Below, piece after piece: positions 27,701 to 35,419 of a stretch of DNA of 64,000 nt. The position numbers and the translations under genes were made by a program. A model generated the notes under the pieces. It had not been told where the DNA came from. It ran no database searches and saw nothing but the letters and a program-made list of their open reading frames with translations. Origin of the DNA: Flavipsychrobacter sp. (GTDB taxonomy: Bacteria; Bacteroidota; Bacteroidia; Chitinophagales; Chitinophagaceae); the NCBI GenBank assembly GCA_016787265.1, contig JAEUVF010000008.1:1-64000 (forward strand), read 5' to 3'. Within the stretch, counting starts at the first letter, position 1. Every line of letters starts with the position of its first letter.

Positions 27701-28016
27701 GAATGATGGAAAGGGTGGATTTAAACCGAATAAGCTCCCCCTGGAATTCCAGCTTTCTCCCATCTTCTCATCTGCTCCGGTTGGTACTCAACAATGGCTG
27801 CTGGCAGGGAACTTTTATGGTACGATTCCCTATGAAGGAAGATATGACGCATTTCAGCCAACTTTTCTGCAGGTTTTTAATAACCAGCAATTGAAACCCA
27901 ACGGAATGTTGCCAGCTGTTAGTGGTGAGTTCAGAAAAATGAAATGGTTAAAAACATCAGGCGCTCCCTTGTTAATGCTGGTTCGGAATAATGAAGAGCC
28001 GCTTTTCTTTAAATAG
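24744..28016 (+). CDS. FG-GAP/VCBS repeat lipoprotein with ASPIC/UnbV domain
   Basis: About 1090 residues from the ATG at 24744; an earlier in-frame TTG would start inside the terminator. Lipoprotein signal (LIISSCKDQKK). Many calcium-binding FG-GAP/VCBS repeats of the form GDINNDGLPDLY, DVNGDGFLDIY and DFDNDGYKDLF run through the N-terminal half. An ASPIC/UnbV-like domain follows at about 520-600 (NKFGIGAKVWIFYNGK, then LTRGFQSSVEP), and another set of propeller repeats follows that. Such proteins are common in Bacteroidota glycan loci as cell-surface beta-propellers. The binding partner is unknown and no catalytic site is evident. Confidence 0.85.
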   Translation: MLFFRRTYLLQVALFMLIISSCKDQKKSLFENLPASETGIQFENKLEDKELFNILYYLYYYNGGGVAVGDINNDGLPDLYFTANSKSNNKLYLNKGNFQFEDITAMAGVAGKADWATGVTMADVNGDGFLDIYVMVSSQHHNLTGHNELYLNNQNNTFTESAEKYGLNFAAMGTQAAFFDYDRDGDLDVYLLNHSQKPNSNITDTSARRKFSDISGDRLLRNDIVSTGKFTDVSASAGIYQSSLGYGLGIAIADLNQDGWDDIYVGNDFHENDYYYLNAGNGSFIESGAKHFRHYSRFSMGNDINDINNDGQPDIITVDMLPPDEKVLKTYGSDENPDTYNFKLTRHGYQHQYSRNSLQINNGRGVSFSETALLSGVSATDWSWAPLFADFDNDGYKDLFISSGIVKRPVDLDYVRFVSDLVAKTDEKDLTQFDKKAIDQMPDGASHPFFYKGDGSLEFQDVSDAWGTADLKGYFNGAAYADLNEDGKLDLVVNQLNGKALVLKNNSPDKFTLELHLKGLNANKFGIGAKVWIFYNGKMQYQQLTLTRGFQSSVEPVLHFGLDSLKYVDSMLIVWPGQKFQLVRNIPAKGALEFQEMHAGGQFNYDQFFPPLQKQLTEVTQQVNLNWKHKENIFYDQHKQYLIPHQLSTFGPALAVADVNRDGLDDFYIGGAAGQPGQLFIQQKNSGFVASKGSDFSAAITSEETSAVFFDANGDGYPDLYVVSGGNELEDEHPDLSDHFYLNDGKGNLIPSPSSIPSIKRNKSCVDIADIDKDGDIDLFVGGLANAKMYGVSQDSYLLLNDGNGVFAIAGQEIVRLDSLGMVTSAAFHDINADGWSDLVVAGEWMPLTLFLNKNGRFVSTPLPASNGLWQSLSVMDMNGDGHPDILAGNWGLNNKFSSDKDGPVKLYIKDFDKNGSIEQILTYSINGEEYTFLAKDELERALPVLKKAYLKYSEVAGKSVQYMFYDLFTGYIEKKAETLASTLFLNDGKGGFKPNKLPLEFQLSPIFSSAPVGTQQWLLAGNFYGTIPYEGRYDAFQPTFLQVFNNQQLKPNGMLPAVSGEFRKMKWLKTSGAPLLMLVRNNEEPLFFK

Positions 28017-28031
28017 ATAAATGAAACGTAT

Positions 28032-29471
28032 ATGGTGAACCTCTGTAACAGATTTTTTTTGCTTGCTATTGTCTCAATGGCTATTTCCTGCTCCGATAAA
28101 GGTACCGGTGCAAGTATCACACCCACCCCACCACCCCAGAACAGAACAAATGAAATCGACATGTGGATGACAAGGGGGGACCAGGCAGCATTGCTGCAGA
28201 AACAATCTACTGTATTGTATTTTAGTGATACCACAAATATCTATCCTGTAATTGCTGTTGACAGTCTTACCACCTACCAGCCAATCGATGGCTTTGGTTA
28301 TACCCTCACTGGTGGTAGTGCCTATTTGTTGAATGCTATGGGAGCCGGCAGGTCTGCCTTGTTACAGGAGCTGTTCGGAAATGGAACCAACAGTATTGGT
28401 GTCAATTATCTCCGGGTAAGTATTGGGGCCTCTGATCTGAGTGCAGAAGTTTTTAGTTACAATGATTTGCCAGAAGGACAAACCGATCCTGAGCTAAAGA
28501 AATTCTCTTTGAGTAAGGATACAGTTGATCTGATCCCTGTATTAAAGGAGATTCTGGCTATTAATCCCACTATCAAAATCATGGGATCTCCCTGGAGTCC
28601 TCCTGTTTGGATGAAAGATAATAAGAGTTCAATTGGAGGTAGTCTGCTTCCACAGTATTACTCAACCTACGCTAACTATTTTGTTAAGTACATCAATGCC
28701 ATGAAAGAAAATGGTATTACTATTGATGCAGTCACCATTCAGAATGAACCACAGCACGGAGGTAATAATCCCAGTATGGTTATGTCTCCAGAACAACAGG
28801 CAGACTTTATCAAAAATCACCTTGGTCCTGCTTTTCAGTCAGCCGGAATAAATACGAAAATCATTATCTGGGATCATAATTGTGATAATCCAAATTATCC
28901 CATTACTATTCTGAATGATCCTGATGCTAAAAAATATGTAGATGGATCAGCTTTCCATCTTTATGCCGGTGATATCAGCGCACTTTCAACAGTTCATACT
29001 GCCCATCCGGATAAATCCCTCTATTTTACCGAGCAGTGGACTTCTTCTAAAGGGGATTTTGGTGGTGATCTGAAATGGCACGTTAAAAATGTAATCATAG
29101 GGTCTATGCGAAACTGGAGTAAGATTGCGTTGGAATGGAACCTCGCAAACAATGTAAATTTTGGACCTCATACTCCCGGTGGCTGCACAGAATGCAAAGG
29201 TGCCCTTACTATTAATGGCTCCTCTTTTACAAGAAATGTCAGCTATTATATAATCGCTCATGCTTCTAAATTCCTTCCTTCCGGTTCTCTTCGAATAGGA
29301 AGTAACAATATTAATAATCTTCCGAACGTGGTATTTAAAAGACCTGATGGGAAAAAAGTGATGATTGTTTTGAATGATGGGAATGAACCAGTGGGTTTCA
29401 ATATTAAATATAATAACAAACTTGCCTTTACGTCCTTGCCTGCAGGTGCAGTTGCTACTTATATCTGGTAA
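28032..29471 (+). CDS. GH30 family beta-glycosidase (lipoprotein)
   Basis: 479 residues. The lipoprotein signal has its acylated Cys at 20 (VSMAISCSDKG). The GH30 TIM barrel follows with IDGFGYTLTGGSA near 85, GSPWSPPVWMK near 185, the acid/base Glu239 in TIQNEPQ and the nucleophile Glu334 in YFTEQW. The C-terminal beta domain ends the protein. GH30 members of this kind cleave beta-1,6-glucan or glucosylceramide-type bonds. Next to two GH144 genes and a GH3 gene, a beta-glucan substrate is the sensible reading. It starts 15 bp after the propeller protein gene and runs directly into the first GH144 gene (2-bp gap). Confidence 0.9.
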   Translation: MVNLCNRFFLLAIVSMAISCSDKGTGASITPTPPPQNRTNEIDMWMTRGDQAALLQKQSTVLYFSDTTNIYPVIAVDSLTTYQPIDGFGYTLTGGSAYLLNAMGAGRSALLQELFGNGTNSIGVNYLRVSIGASDLSAEVFSYNDLPEGQTDPELKKFSLSKDTVDLIPVLKEILAINPTIKIMGSPWSPPVWMKDNKSSIGGSLLPQYYSTYANYFVKYINAMKENGITIDAVTIQNEPQHGGNNPSMVMSPEQQADFIKNHLGPAFQSAGINTKIIIWDHNCDNPNYPITILNDPDAKKYVDGSAFHLYAGDISALSTVHTAHPDKSLYFTEQWTSSKGDFGGDLKWHVKNVIIGSMRNWSKIALEWNLANNVNFGPHTPGGCTECKGALTINGSSFTRNVSYYIIAHASKFLPSGSLRIGSNNINNLPNVVFKRPDGKKVMIVLNDGNEPVGFNIKYNNKLAFTSLPAGAVATYIW

Positions 29472-29473
29472 AT

Positions 29474-31147
29474 ATGAAAGCTGTTCGTTTTTATTCAGTA
29501 TTAATAGGATTCCTGGCCTTCTTTGCTTGCGGAAAATCATCTGATGAATCGCAGCCTCCTGCTCAATCATCACGGCCAATTGCTGTTACTAGTGTTCTTA
29601 TGGGCAGTAAACCAATGGCAGATAAGGAATACGATGTACCTATATCTCCAAAATTTACTTTCCGTTTTAATGAACCTGTTTCCACATCAACCATTACCGG
29701 AGCAATTGAATTTAAATCACAAGATGGCGAACATAACCCGCAGTTTTCGTTTACTGTCGGTCAGAATGACTCAGTTATTGTTATTGCTACAACTTCGCCT
29801 CTTAAGCACCTGACGCAGTATAAATTATCACTGAATGCTTCCCTGAAATCAGCATCGGGGGGGAGATTTATTTCTGTTGTAAATAAAACATTTCTCACCA
29901 GTATTGATTCCTCCTCCAAATTCCCTGAGCTCACGGATGACGCACTGCTTACCAAAGTGCAGGAACAAACTTTCCGGTATTTCTGGGACTTTGGTCACCC
30001 CGTTAGTGGGATGGCCAGGGAACGAAACAGTTCCGGCGACCTGGTAACCAGCGGTGGCACAGGCTTTGGCATTATGGCCCTGCTGGTTGGAATTGAACGT
30101 GGATTTATTACCCGTCAACAGGGATTGGAACGACTCCAAACAATAGTTGAGTTTTTGAAAACCAAAGCCACCCGCTACCATGGAGCTTTTGCCCACTGGA
30201 TGAATGGTGCAACCGGCGCTACCATCCCCTTTAGTCAGAAAGATAATGGTGCCGACCTGGTTGAAACCTCTTTTCTTATCATGGGCCTGCTCACCGCACG
30301 CGAATATTTTGATGATAACGCCCCGGCAGCAATTGAATTACGGTCCCGCATAACCGAAATCTACGAAGCAGTTGAGTGGGACTGGTTCCTGCGCAATAAT
30401 GGAAATGTTCTCTTCTGGCACTGGAGCCCTGATTTCGGCTGGGATATGAACCTGCCCATCCGAGGCTGGAACGAATGCCTGGTTACCTATGTGCTGGCTG
30501 CCGGTTCTCCCACGCATCCGGTTACAAAAGAGGTATATGATAAGGGATGGGCCAGGGAAGGTGCCATGAAAAATGGTGCATCTTATTTTGGTATTAATTT
30601 GCCGCTGGGTGAGCCTTATGGTGGTCCGCTGTTTTTATCCCATTATTCCTTTCTGGGTATCAATCCGATAGGTCTTAAAGATGCCTACGCTGATTATGAG
30701 GTGCAGAACCGTCAGCATGCAAAAATTAATTACCAGCACAGTATACAAAACCCGAACCGGTTTTTTGGATACAGCGGCAGTGTATGGGGACTAACAGCCA
30801 GCGATATCCCAAATGGATATACGGCCAGTTCTCCACAGAACGACCGGGGTGTAATTGCTCCAACAGCAGCACTCGCATCTTTTCCCTATACGCCGGATGA
30901 ATCAATGGCTGCTCTGAAGTTTTACTATTATGTCCTTGGTGATAAACTTTTTAAAGAGTACGGTTTTATTGATGCATTCTCCCTTCACAATGCCTGGTTT
31001 GCTGATAGTTTCCTGGCCATTGACCAGGCCCCGATAATTGTGATGATTGAAAACCATCGGACCGGTTTGTGCTGGGACCTTTTTTCAGCTGCACCTGAAG
31101 TAAAGGCCGCACTGCGTAAACTGGGATTTACTGCACCCTATCTATAA
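29474..31147 (+). CDS. GH144-type endo-beta-1,2-glucanase family lipoprotein with Ig-like domain
   Basis: 557 residues. Lipoprotein signal (LAFFACGKSSDE), then an Ig-like domain (about 30-140, SPKFTFRFNEPVSTSTITG), then an alpha/alpha-toroid catalytic domain (about 150-555). Conserved blocks are FRYFWDFGHPVSGMARE, TSGGTGFGIMA, DNGADLVETSFL, FWHWSPDFGWDMN, GGPLFLSHYSFLGINP and VIAPTAALASFPYTPDE. These are the blocks of the Glycoamylase Pfam family that became GH144. Its characterised members, including one from Chitinophaga, hydrolyse linear beta-1,2-glucan to sophorooligosaccharides. The lipid anchor suggests surface or periplasmic display. Confidence 0.88.
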   Translation: MKAVRFYSVLIGFLAFFACGKSSDESQPPAQSSRPIAVTSVLMGSKPMADKEYDVPISPKFTFRFNEPVSTSTITGAIEFKSQDGEHNPQFSFTVGQNDSVIVIATTSPLKHLTQYKLSLNASLKSASGGRFISVVNKTFLTSIDSSSKFPELTDDALLTKVQEQTFRYFWDFGHPVSGMARERNSSGDLVTSGGTGFGIMALLVGIERGFITRQQGLERLQTIVEFLKTKATRYHGAFAHWMNGATGATIPFSQKDNGADLVETSFLIMGLLTAREYFDDNAPAAIELRSRITEIYEAVEWDWFLRNNGNVLFWHWSPDFGWDMNLPIRGWNECLVTYVLAAGSPTHPVTKEVYDKGWAREGAMKNGASYFGINLPLGEPYGGPLFLSHYSFLGINPIGLKDAYADYEVQNRQHAKINYQHSIQNPNRFFGYSGSVWGLTASDIPNGYTASSPQNDRGVIAPTAALASFPYTPDESMAALKFYYYVLGDKLFKEYGFIDAFSLHNAWFADSFLAIDQAPIIVMIENHRTGLCWDLFSAAPEVKAALRKLGFTAPYL

Positions 31148-31162
31148 CCTAAAACAACAGCG

Positions 31163-32515
31163 ATGAAAATCCGCCATTTTGTTTTTTTCTGCTGCCTGTT
31201 TGGCGCCTTCAACGGTGTTGCCTATGCGCAAAAGAAAAAGCAACCGAAACCGCTAGCTTTTTCTGCAGCAGATCGTCCCCGGAATCTTTCTGATTCTGCT
31301 TTACTCGATCTGGTACAGCAACAAACCTTTCGCTATTTCTGGGATTTTGCGCATCCGGTTTCCGGACTCTCACGGGAACGCAGCAACGAATCCTTTAATT
31401 ATGGGGGTGAGGTAGTTACAACCGGTGGTACCGGCTTCGGAATTATGGCAGTGATTGTGGCAACTGAAAGAAAATGGATCGGGCGTGATACTGCCGCGAA
31501 ATTCCTGCTCAAAATGGTACGCTTTCTTTCCAAGGCAGATTCCTATCATGGTGTTTTTCCACATTGGTTAAATGGGGAAACTGGTAAAACAATTCCTTTT
31601 AGTCGCAAAGACGATGGTGCCGACCTGGTAGAGTCTTCTTTTCTGTTCCAGGGTCTGTTGACAGCACGACAATACTTCAATGCAGATAATCCGGTTGAAG
31701 GAGAACTCCGAAACCGGATCAACTGGCTCTGGAATGATATCGAATGGAACTGGTTTACCAATAACCAGGAGGTGCTCTACTGGCACTGGAGTCCTAATAA
31801 CGGATGGGCAATGAATTTTCCGGTGCGGGGTTTTAATGAATGCCTGATCATGTATGTGCTGGCCGCCTCAGCAGATCGCTATCCGGTTTCTCCCGCGGTT
31901 TATCACAATGGATGGGCTCAGAGTAATTTCTTTAAAAATGGCAAAGAGTTTTATGGGATAGAACTACCCCTGGGATTTGACTTTGGCGGACCTCTTTTCT
32001 TTTCTCATTATTCTTTTCTGGGTTTAGATCCCCGCGGATTACAGGATCGTTATGCAGATTATTGGATTCAAAATCGCAACCATACCTTAATCAACCGCGA
32101 ACATTGTGTGCGTAATCCTAATCAGTTCAAAGGATATGGCCCACAATCATGGGGGCTCACCGCCAGTGATACCTACAACGGTTATGATGCGCATTCGCCA
32201 ACCAATGACAAAGGCACCATCACACCCACTGCTGCACTTTCAGCTTTTCCTTATACACCGGAATATTCCATGCAGGCAGTTCGCCATTTTTATGAACAAT
32301 TGGGTGATAAGATCTGGTCGGAATACGGTTTTGTAGATGCCTTCAATGAAACACAAAACTGGTATGCTTCCAGTCACCTTGCAATTGATCAGGGACCTAT
32401 CATAGTTATGATCGAAAATCATCGTAGCGGTTTACTTTGGAACCTGTTCATGTCCTGCCCGGAAGTACAACGCGGTCTTAAAAAACTGGGCTTTCAAAGC
32501 CCGCACCTTAAATAA
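31163..32515 (+). CDS. GH144-type endo-beta-1,2-glucanase family protein, second copy
   Basis: 450 residues with a classical signal peptide (MKIRHFVFFCCLFGAFNGVAYAQ) and no Ig-like domain. The toroid is closely parallel to the upstream paralogue: FRYFWDFAHPVSGLSRE, TTGGTGFGIMAV, DDGADLVESSFL, YWHWSPNNGWAMN, FSHYSFLGLDP and TITPTAALSAFPYTPE. The lack of a lipobox predicts a soluble periplasmic enzyme, so the pair may divide surface and periplasmic cleavage of the same polymer. It starts 15 bp after the first copy. Confidence 0.88.
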   Translation: MKIRHFVFFCCLFGAFNGVAYAQKKKQPKPLAFSAADRPRNLSDSALLDLVQQQTFRYFWDFAHPVSGLSRERSNESFNYGGEVVTTGGTGFGIMAVIVATERKWIGRDTAAKFLLKMVRFLSKADSYHGVFPHWLNGETGKTIPFSRKDDGADLVESSFLFQGLLTARQYFNADNPVEGELRNRINWLWNDIEWNWFTNNQEVLYWHWSPNNGWAMNFPVRGFNECLIMYVLAASADRYPVSPAVYHNGWAQSNFFKNGKEFYGIELPLGFDFGGPLFFSHYSFLGLDPRGLQDRYADYWIQNRNHTLINREHCVRNPNQFKGYGPQSWGLTASDTYNGYDAHSPTNDKGTITPTAALSAFPYTPEYSMQAVRHFYEQLGDKIWSEYGFVDAFNETQNWYASSHLAIDQGPIIVMIENHRSGLLWNLFMSCPEVQRGLKKLGFQSPHLK

Positions 32516-32544
32516 TAGTTACAGCAATTGCTAAAACCTTGCAT

Positions 32545-33705
32545 ATGAAAAATCAATCCCGTAAAGAATTTCTTCAGCAGTCTGCCATGGCAGGTACCGC
32601 ACTGCTGCTTTCTTCTTTGGAAGCAGTAGCATCCAAAGAGAATAAAAAAATCAAAATTGGAATAGTGGGCTGTGGTAGTGTATCCGGTCAGTACCTGCCA
32701 CATCTTTCCAAATCGGCGCATGTGGAACTGGTAAGTGTCTGCGATATTGTGCTGGAAAGAGCAAAGAACCGGGCGAAAGAATTTAATGTTCCGCATGTGT
32801 ATGAACATATCTACCAGCAGCTTGGCGGTGCAGCTTTTGATCTGCTTGTGAATCTGACGGATATGCAGGAGCATGGCCGGCTCAATAAAATGGCCCTGGC
32901 TTCCGGCAAGCATGTATGGAGTGAAAAACCAATGGCCAATACCTACAAGGAAGGCAAGGCACTGCTGGATATGGCCCGTGAAAAAAAACTGCGCATCTGG
33001 GGAGCGCCTGCAGTGGTGAACAGTCCGCAATTTGCTTTCATGAGTAAAGCTATCCAGGAAGGTAAACTCGGCAAGGTTGCTGCAGCACATGCACATTATG
33101 GCCATGAAGGCCCGCACTGGTCGGCTTTCTTCTATGAAAAAGGCGGCGGCAGTCTTCCTGATCTGGGTGTTTATAATCTTGCTACCTTAACAGGGTTGTT
33201 GGGTCCTGCGAAATCTGTGATCGCCATGACAACCATTGTTACGTCTGAACGTACTGTCGATAACAAGGGCAAAATCAAAGTGGAGGCCGAAGACAATGCG
33301 ATGATCATTATGGAACATGCTGGCGGTGTGCTGTCTCATGTGCAGAGCGGGTTTAATTATTTCGATCCCTATGGCCATGGTGGTAAGGGGCAGGATCGGC
33401 ATACAATTTCTATCTGGGGTACAAAGGGCAATATGGGATTGGTAGGATATGACTGGGCTCCTTTTGGTGTAGACCTTGCAACCATGGATGCGCCAACTCC
33501 TATAAGGCATGTGCCGGATCCCGGCTCCTATGTGTGGCAGGAAGGTGCAACCGTGATTTCAAAATCACTGCTCGATAAAAACGAACCGCTGATTTCTCCC
33601 GAACATGCATTGCACGTGCTGGATATTATTGAATCCGCCCGTGCCTCATCGCAAACCGGCCAGAAAATCAGCCTTCAATCCAGCTTCCGCTGGCCTATCG
33701 TCTAA
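32545..33705 (+). CDS. Exported Gfo/Idh/MocA family oxidoreductase
   Basis: About 386 residues from the ATG at 32545. The N-terminus QSRKEFLQQSAMAGTALLLSS resembles a twin-arginine signal with Arg-Lys instead of Arg-Arg, as often seen in exported members of this family. Rossmann fold (KIGIVGCGSVSGQYL), EKP in HVWSEKPMAN, and a substrate domain with GHEGPHWSAFFYEKGGG. In Bacteroidota such proteins sit with GMC oxidoreductases and DUF1080 proteins in loci for 3-keto-sugar chemistry, where they can interconvert a C3 hydroxyl and a ketone. That role is inferred from neighbours here. Confidence 0.85.
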   Translation: MKNQSRKEFLQQSAMAGTALLLSSLEAVASKENKKIKIGIVGCGSVSGQYLPHLSKSAHVELVSVCDIVLERAKNRAKEFNVPHVYEHIYQQLGGAAFDLLVNLTDMQEHGRLNKMALASGKHVWSEKPMANTYKEGKALLDMAREKKLRIWGAPAVVNSPQFAFMSKAIQEGKLGKVAAAHAHYGHEGPHWSAFFYEKGGGSLPDLGVYNLATLTGLLGPAKSVIAMTTIVTSERTVDNKGKIKVEAEDNAMIIMEHAGGVLSHVQSGFNYFDPYGHGGKGQDRHTISIWGTKGNMGLVGYDWAPFGVDLATMDAPTPIRHVPDPGSYVWQEGATVISKSLLDKNEPLISPEHALHVLDIIESARASSQTGQKISLQSSFRWPIV

Positions 33706-33716
33706 CTTCACCTGAC

Positions 33717-35408
33717 ATGAGTGACCAACATACATACGACGCAATTGTAATCGGCAGCGGCATCAGCGGAGGTTGGGCTGCCAAAGAACTCTGTGAGCAG
33801 GGCCTGAAAACCCTGGTTCTGGAGCGTGGCCGGATGGTGGAACACCTGAAAGATTATCCCAACATGAACAACCATCCCTGGGAATTCAAACACAGGGGAT
33901 ATATCACACAGCAGCAACGTCAAAATAATCCACTCATCTCTAAAGCAGCCGGCTATTCAGAAGATACACAGCATTTTTTCATCGAAGATGCAGATCATCC
34001 GTATGTACAGGAGAAACCCTTTGACTGGATCCGCGGTTACCAGGTCGGAGGAAAGTCCCTGACCTGGGGCAGAAGCTGTCAGCGCTGGAGTGATTTTGAA
34101 TTCAATGCTCCCAAACAATATGGCTTTGCTACCGACTGGCCAATCCGCTACAAGGACATCGCACCCTGGTACAGTCATGTTGAAAAATTTATTGGGGTGT
34201 GCGGCAGCCAGGAGAATATCCCCGCAATGCCAGATGGCGAATTCCTCCCTGCCTATGAACTCAATTGTGTGGAAGCGGACATGAAGCAACTGCTTTGGAA
34301 GAAATTTAAACGTCATTTTATTTCCGGCCGTTGGGCACATCTTACCCAGCCGGAACCTATTCACCTGGAGCAGGGCAGAGGCACCTGCCAGAATCGCAAC
34401 CTCTGTATGCGCGGTTGCCCCTTTGGCGGATATTTCAGCTCCAACAGCAGCACCCTCCCCTGGGCAGAAAAAACCGGCAACCTGACCATAAGGCCCCATT
34501 CGGTGGTGCATTCCATTCTTTATGATGATGCCAAACAAAAGGCGATTGGAGTACGCGTGATAGACAGCCAGACAAAATCCACCACCGATTATTTTGCTAG
34601 AATCATTTTTGTAAACGCTTCGGCTCTTAATACCAACCTGATCTTACTCAATAGCAAATCAGAACGTTTCCCCAACGGTCTTGGTAATGACCATGATCTT
34701 CTTGGACGTTACATCTGTTTCCACAACTATCGGGGGTATATGAATGGAGAAATCAAAGGCTATGAAGAAAAATACTACAAAGGTCGCCGTCCGGCCGAGT
34801 GCGTGATCCCAAATTTCCGCAACCTCGGTAAACAGGAAACGGATTTTGTGGGAGGTTATACTATTTTTTCAGGTGCCTACCGGGAATGGATAAACGCAGA
34901 TCGCCATCCTGATAAAATGGGTGCAGAGTTGAAAGAAGCACTTACAGAACCAGGCCCCTGGCGGATCTATATGTATATGCAGGGTGAAACCATTCCCAAG
35001 GCAACCAACCGGGTTTACCTGCATCCAACAAAAAAAGATCAATGGGGTATTCCCCTGCTGGTAACCGATGTTGACTATGATGAAAACGATGAAAAAATGC
35101 TGCAGGATTTTTTAACGGAAGGCAAAAAAATGCTAGAAGCCTGTGGCGCATTCAACATTGTTGTAAATGATACGAAACAACCACCAGGACTGGACATTCA
35201 TGAAATGGGTGGCGTACGTATGGGTACCGATCCTTCCGATTCCATGCTCAATGAATGGAATCAATTGCATCTCTGTAAAAATGTATTTGTTACGGATGGG
35301 GCCTGTATGACCAGTACGGGAAATCAAAGCCCATCAATATTATATATGGCATTCACAGCAAGAGCAGCACAATTTGCCGCTGCTGAAATGAAAAAAGGGA
35401 ATCTCTAA
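33717..35408 (+). CDS. GMC family FAD-dependent oxidoreductase
   Basis: 563 residues. FAD-binding GSGISGG (13-19) in AIVIGSGISGGWAA is followed by the GMC-type flavin attachment region (GYQVGGKSLTWGRSC). The C-terminal catalytic pair is His495 (DIHEMGGVRMG) and Asn536 (TGNQSPSIL). The Cys-rich stretch CQNRNLCMRGCPFGG is typical of bacterial sugar/gluconate dehydrogenase members. There is no signal peptide, so either it stays in the cytoplasm or it is carried by a partner; the usual small Tat-exported subunit is not encoded here. The likely job is oxidation of a sugar C3 hydroxyl. It is followed 11 bp later by the DoxX fusion. Confidence 0.87.
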   Translation: MSDQHTYDAIVIGSGISGGWAAKELCEQGLKTLVLERGRMVEHLKDYPNMNNHPWEFKHRGYITQQQRQNNPLISKAAGYSEDTQHFFIEDADHPYVQEKPFDWIRGYQVGGKSLTWGRSCQRWSDFEFNAPKQYGFATDWPIRYKDIAPWYSHVEKFIGVCGSQENIPAMPDGEFLPAYELNCVEADMKQLLWKKFKRHFISGRWAHLTQPEPIHLEQGRGTCQNRNLCMRGCPFGGYFSSNSSTLPWAEKTGNLTIRPHSVVHSILYDDAKQKAIGVRVIDSQTKSTTDYFARIIFVNASALNTNLILLNSKSERFPNGLGNDHDLLGRYICFHNYRGYMNGEIKGYEEKYYKGRRPAECVIPNFRNLGKQETDFVGGYTIFSGAYREWINADRHPDKMGAELKEALTEPGPWRIYMYMQGETIPKATNRVYLHPTKKDQWGIPLLVTDVDYDENDEKMLQDFLTEGKKMLEACGAFNIVVNDTKQPPGLDIHEMGGVRMGTDPSDSMLNEWNQLHLCKNVFVTDGACMTSTGNQSPSILYMAFTARAAQFAAAEMKKGNL

Positions 35409-35419
35409 ATTCAGACAAC

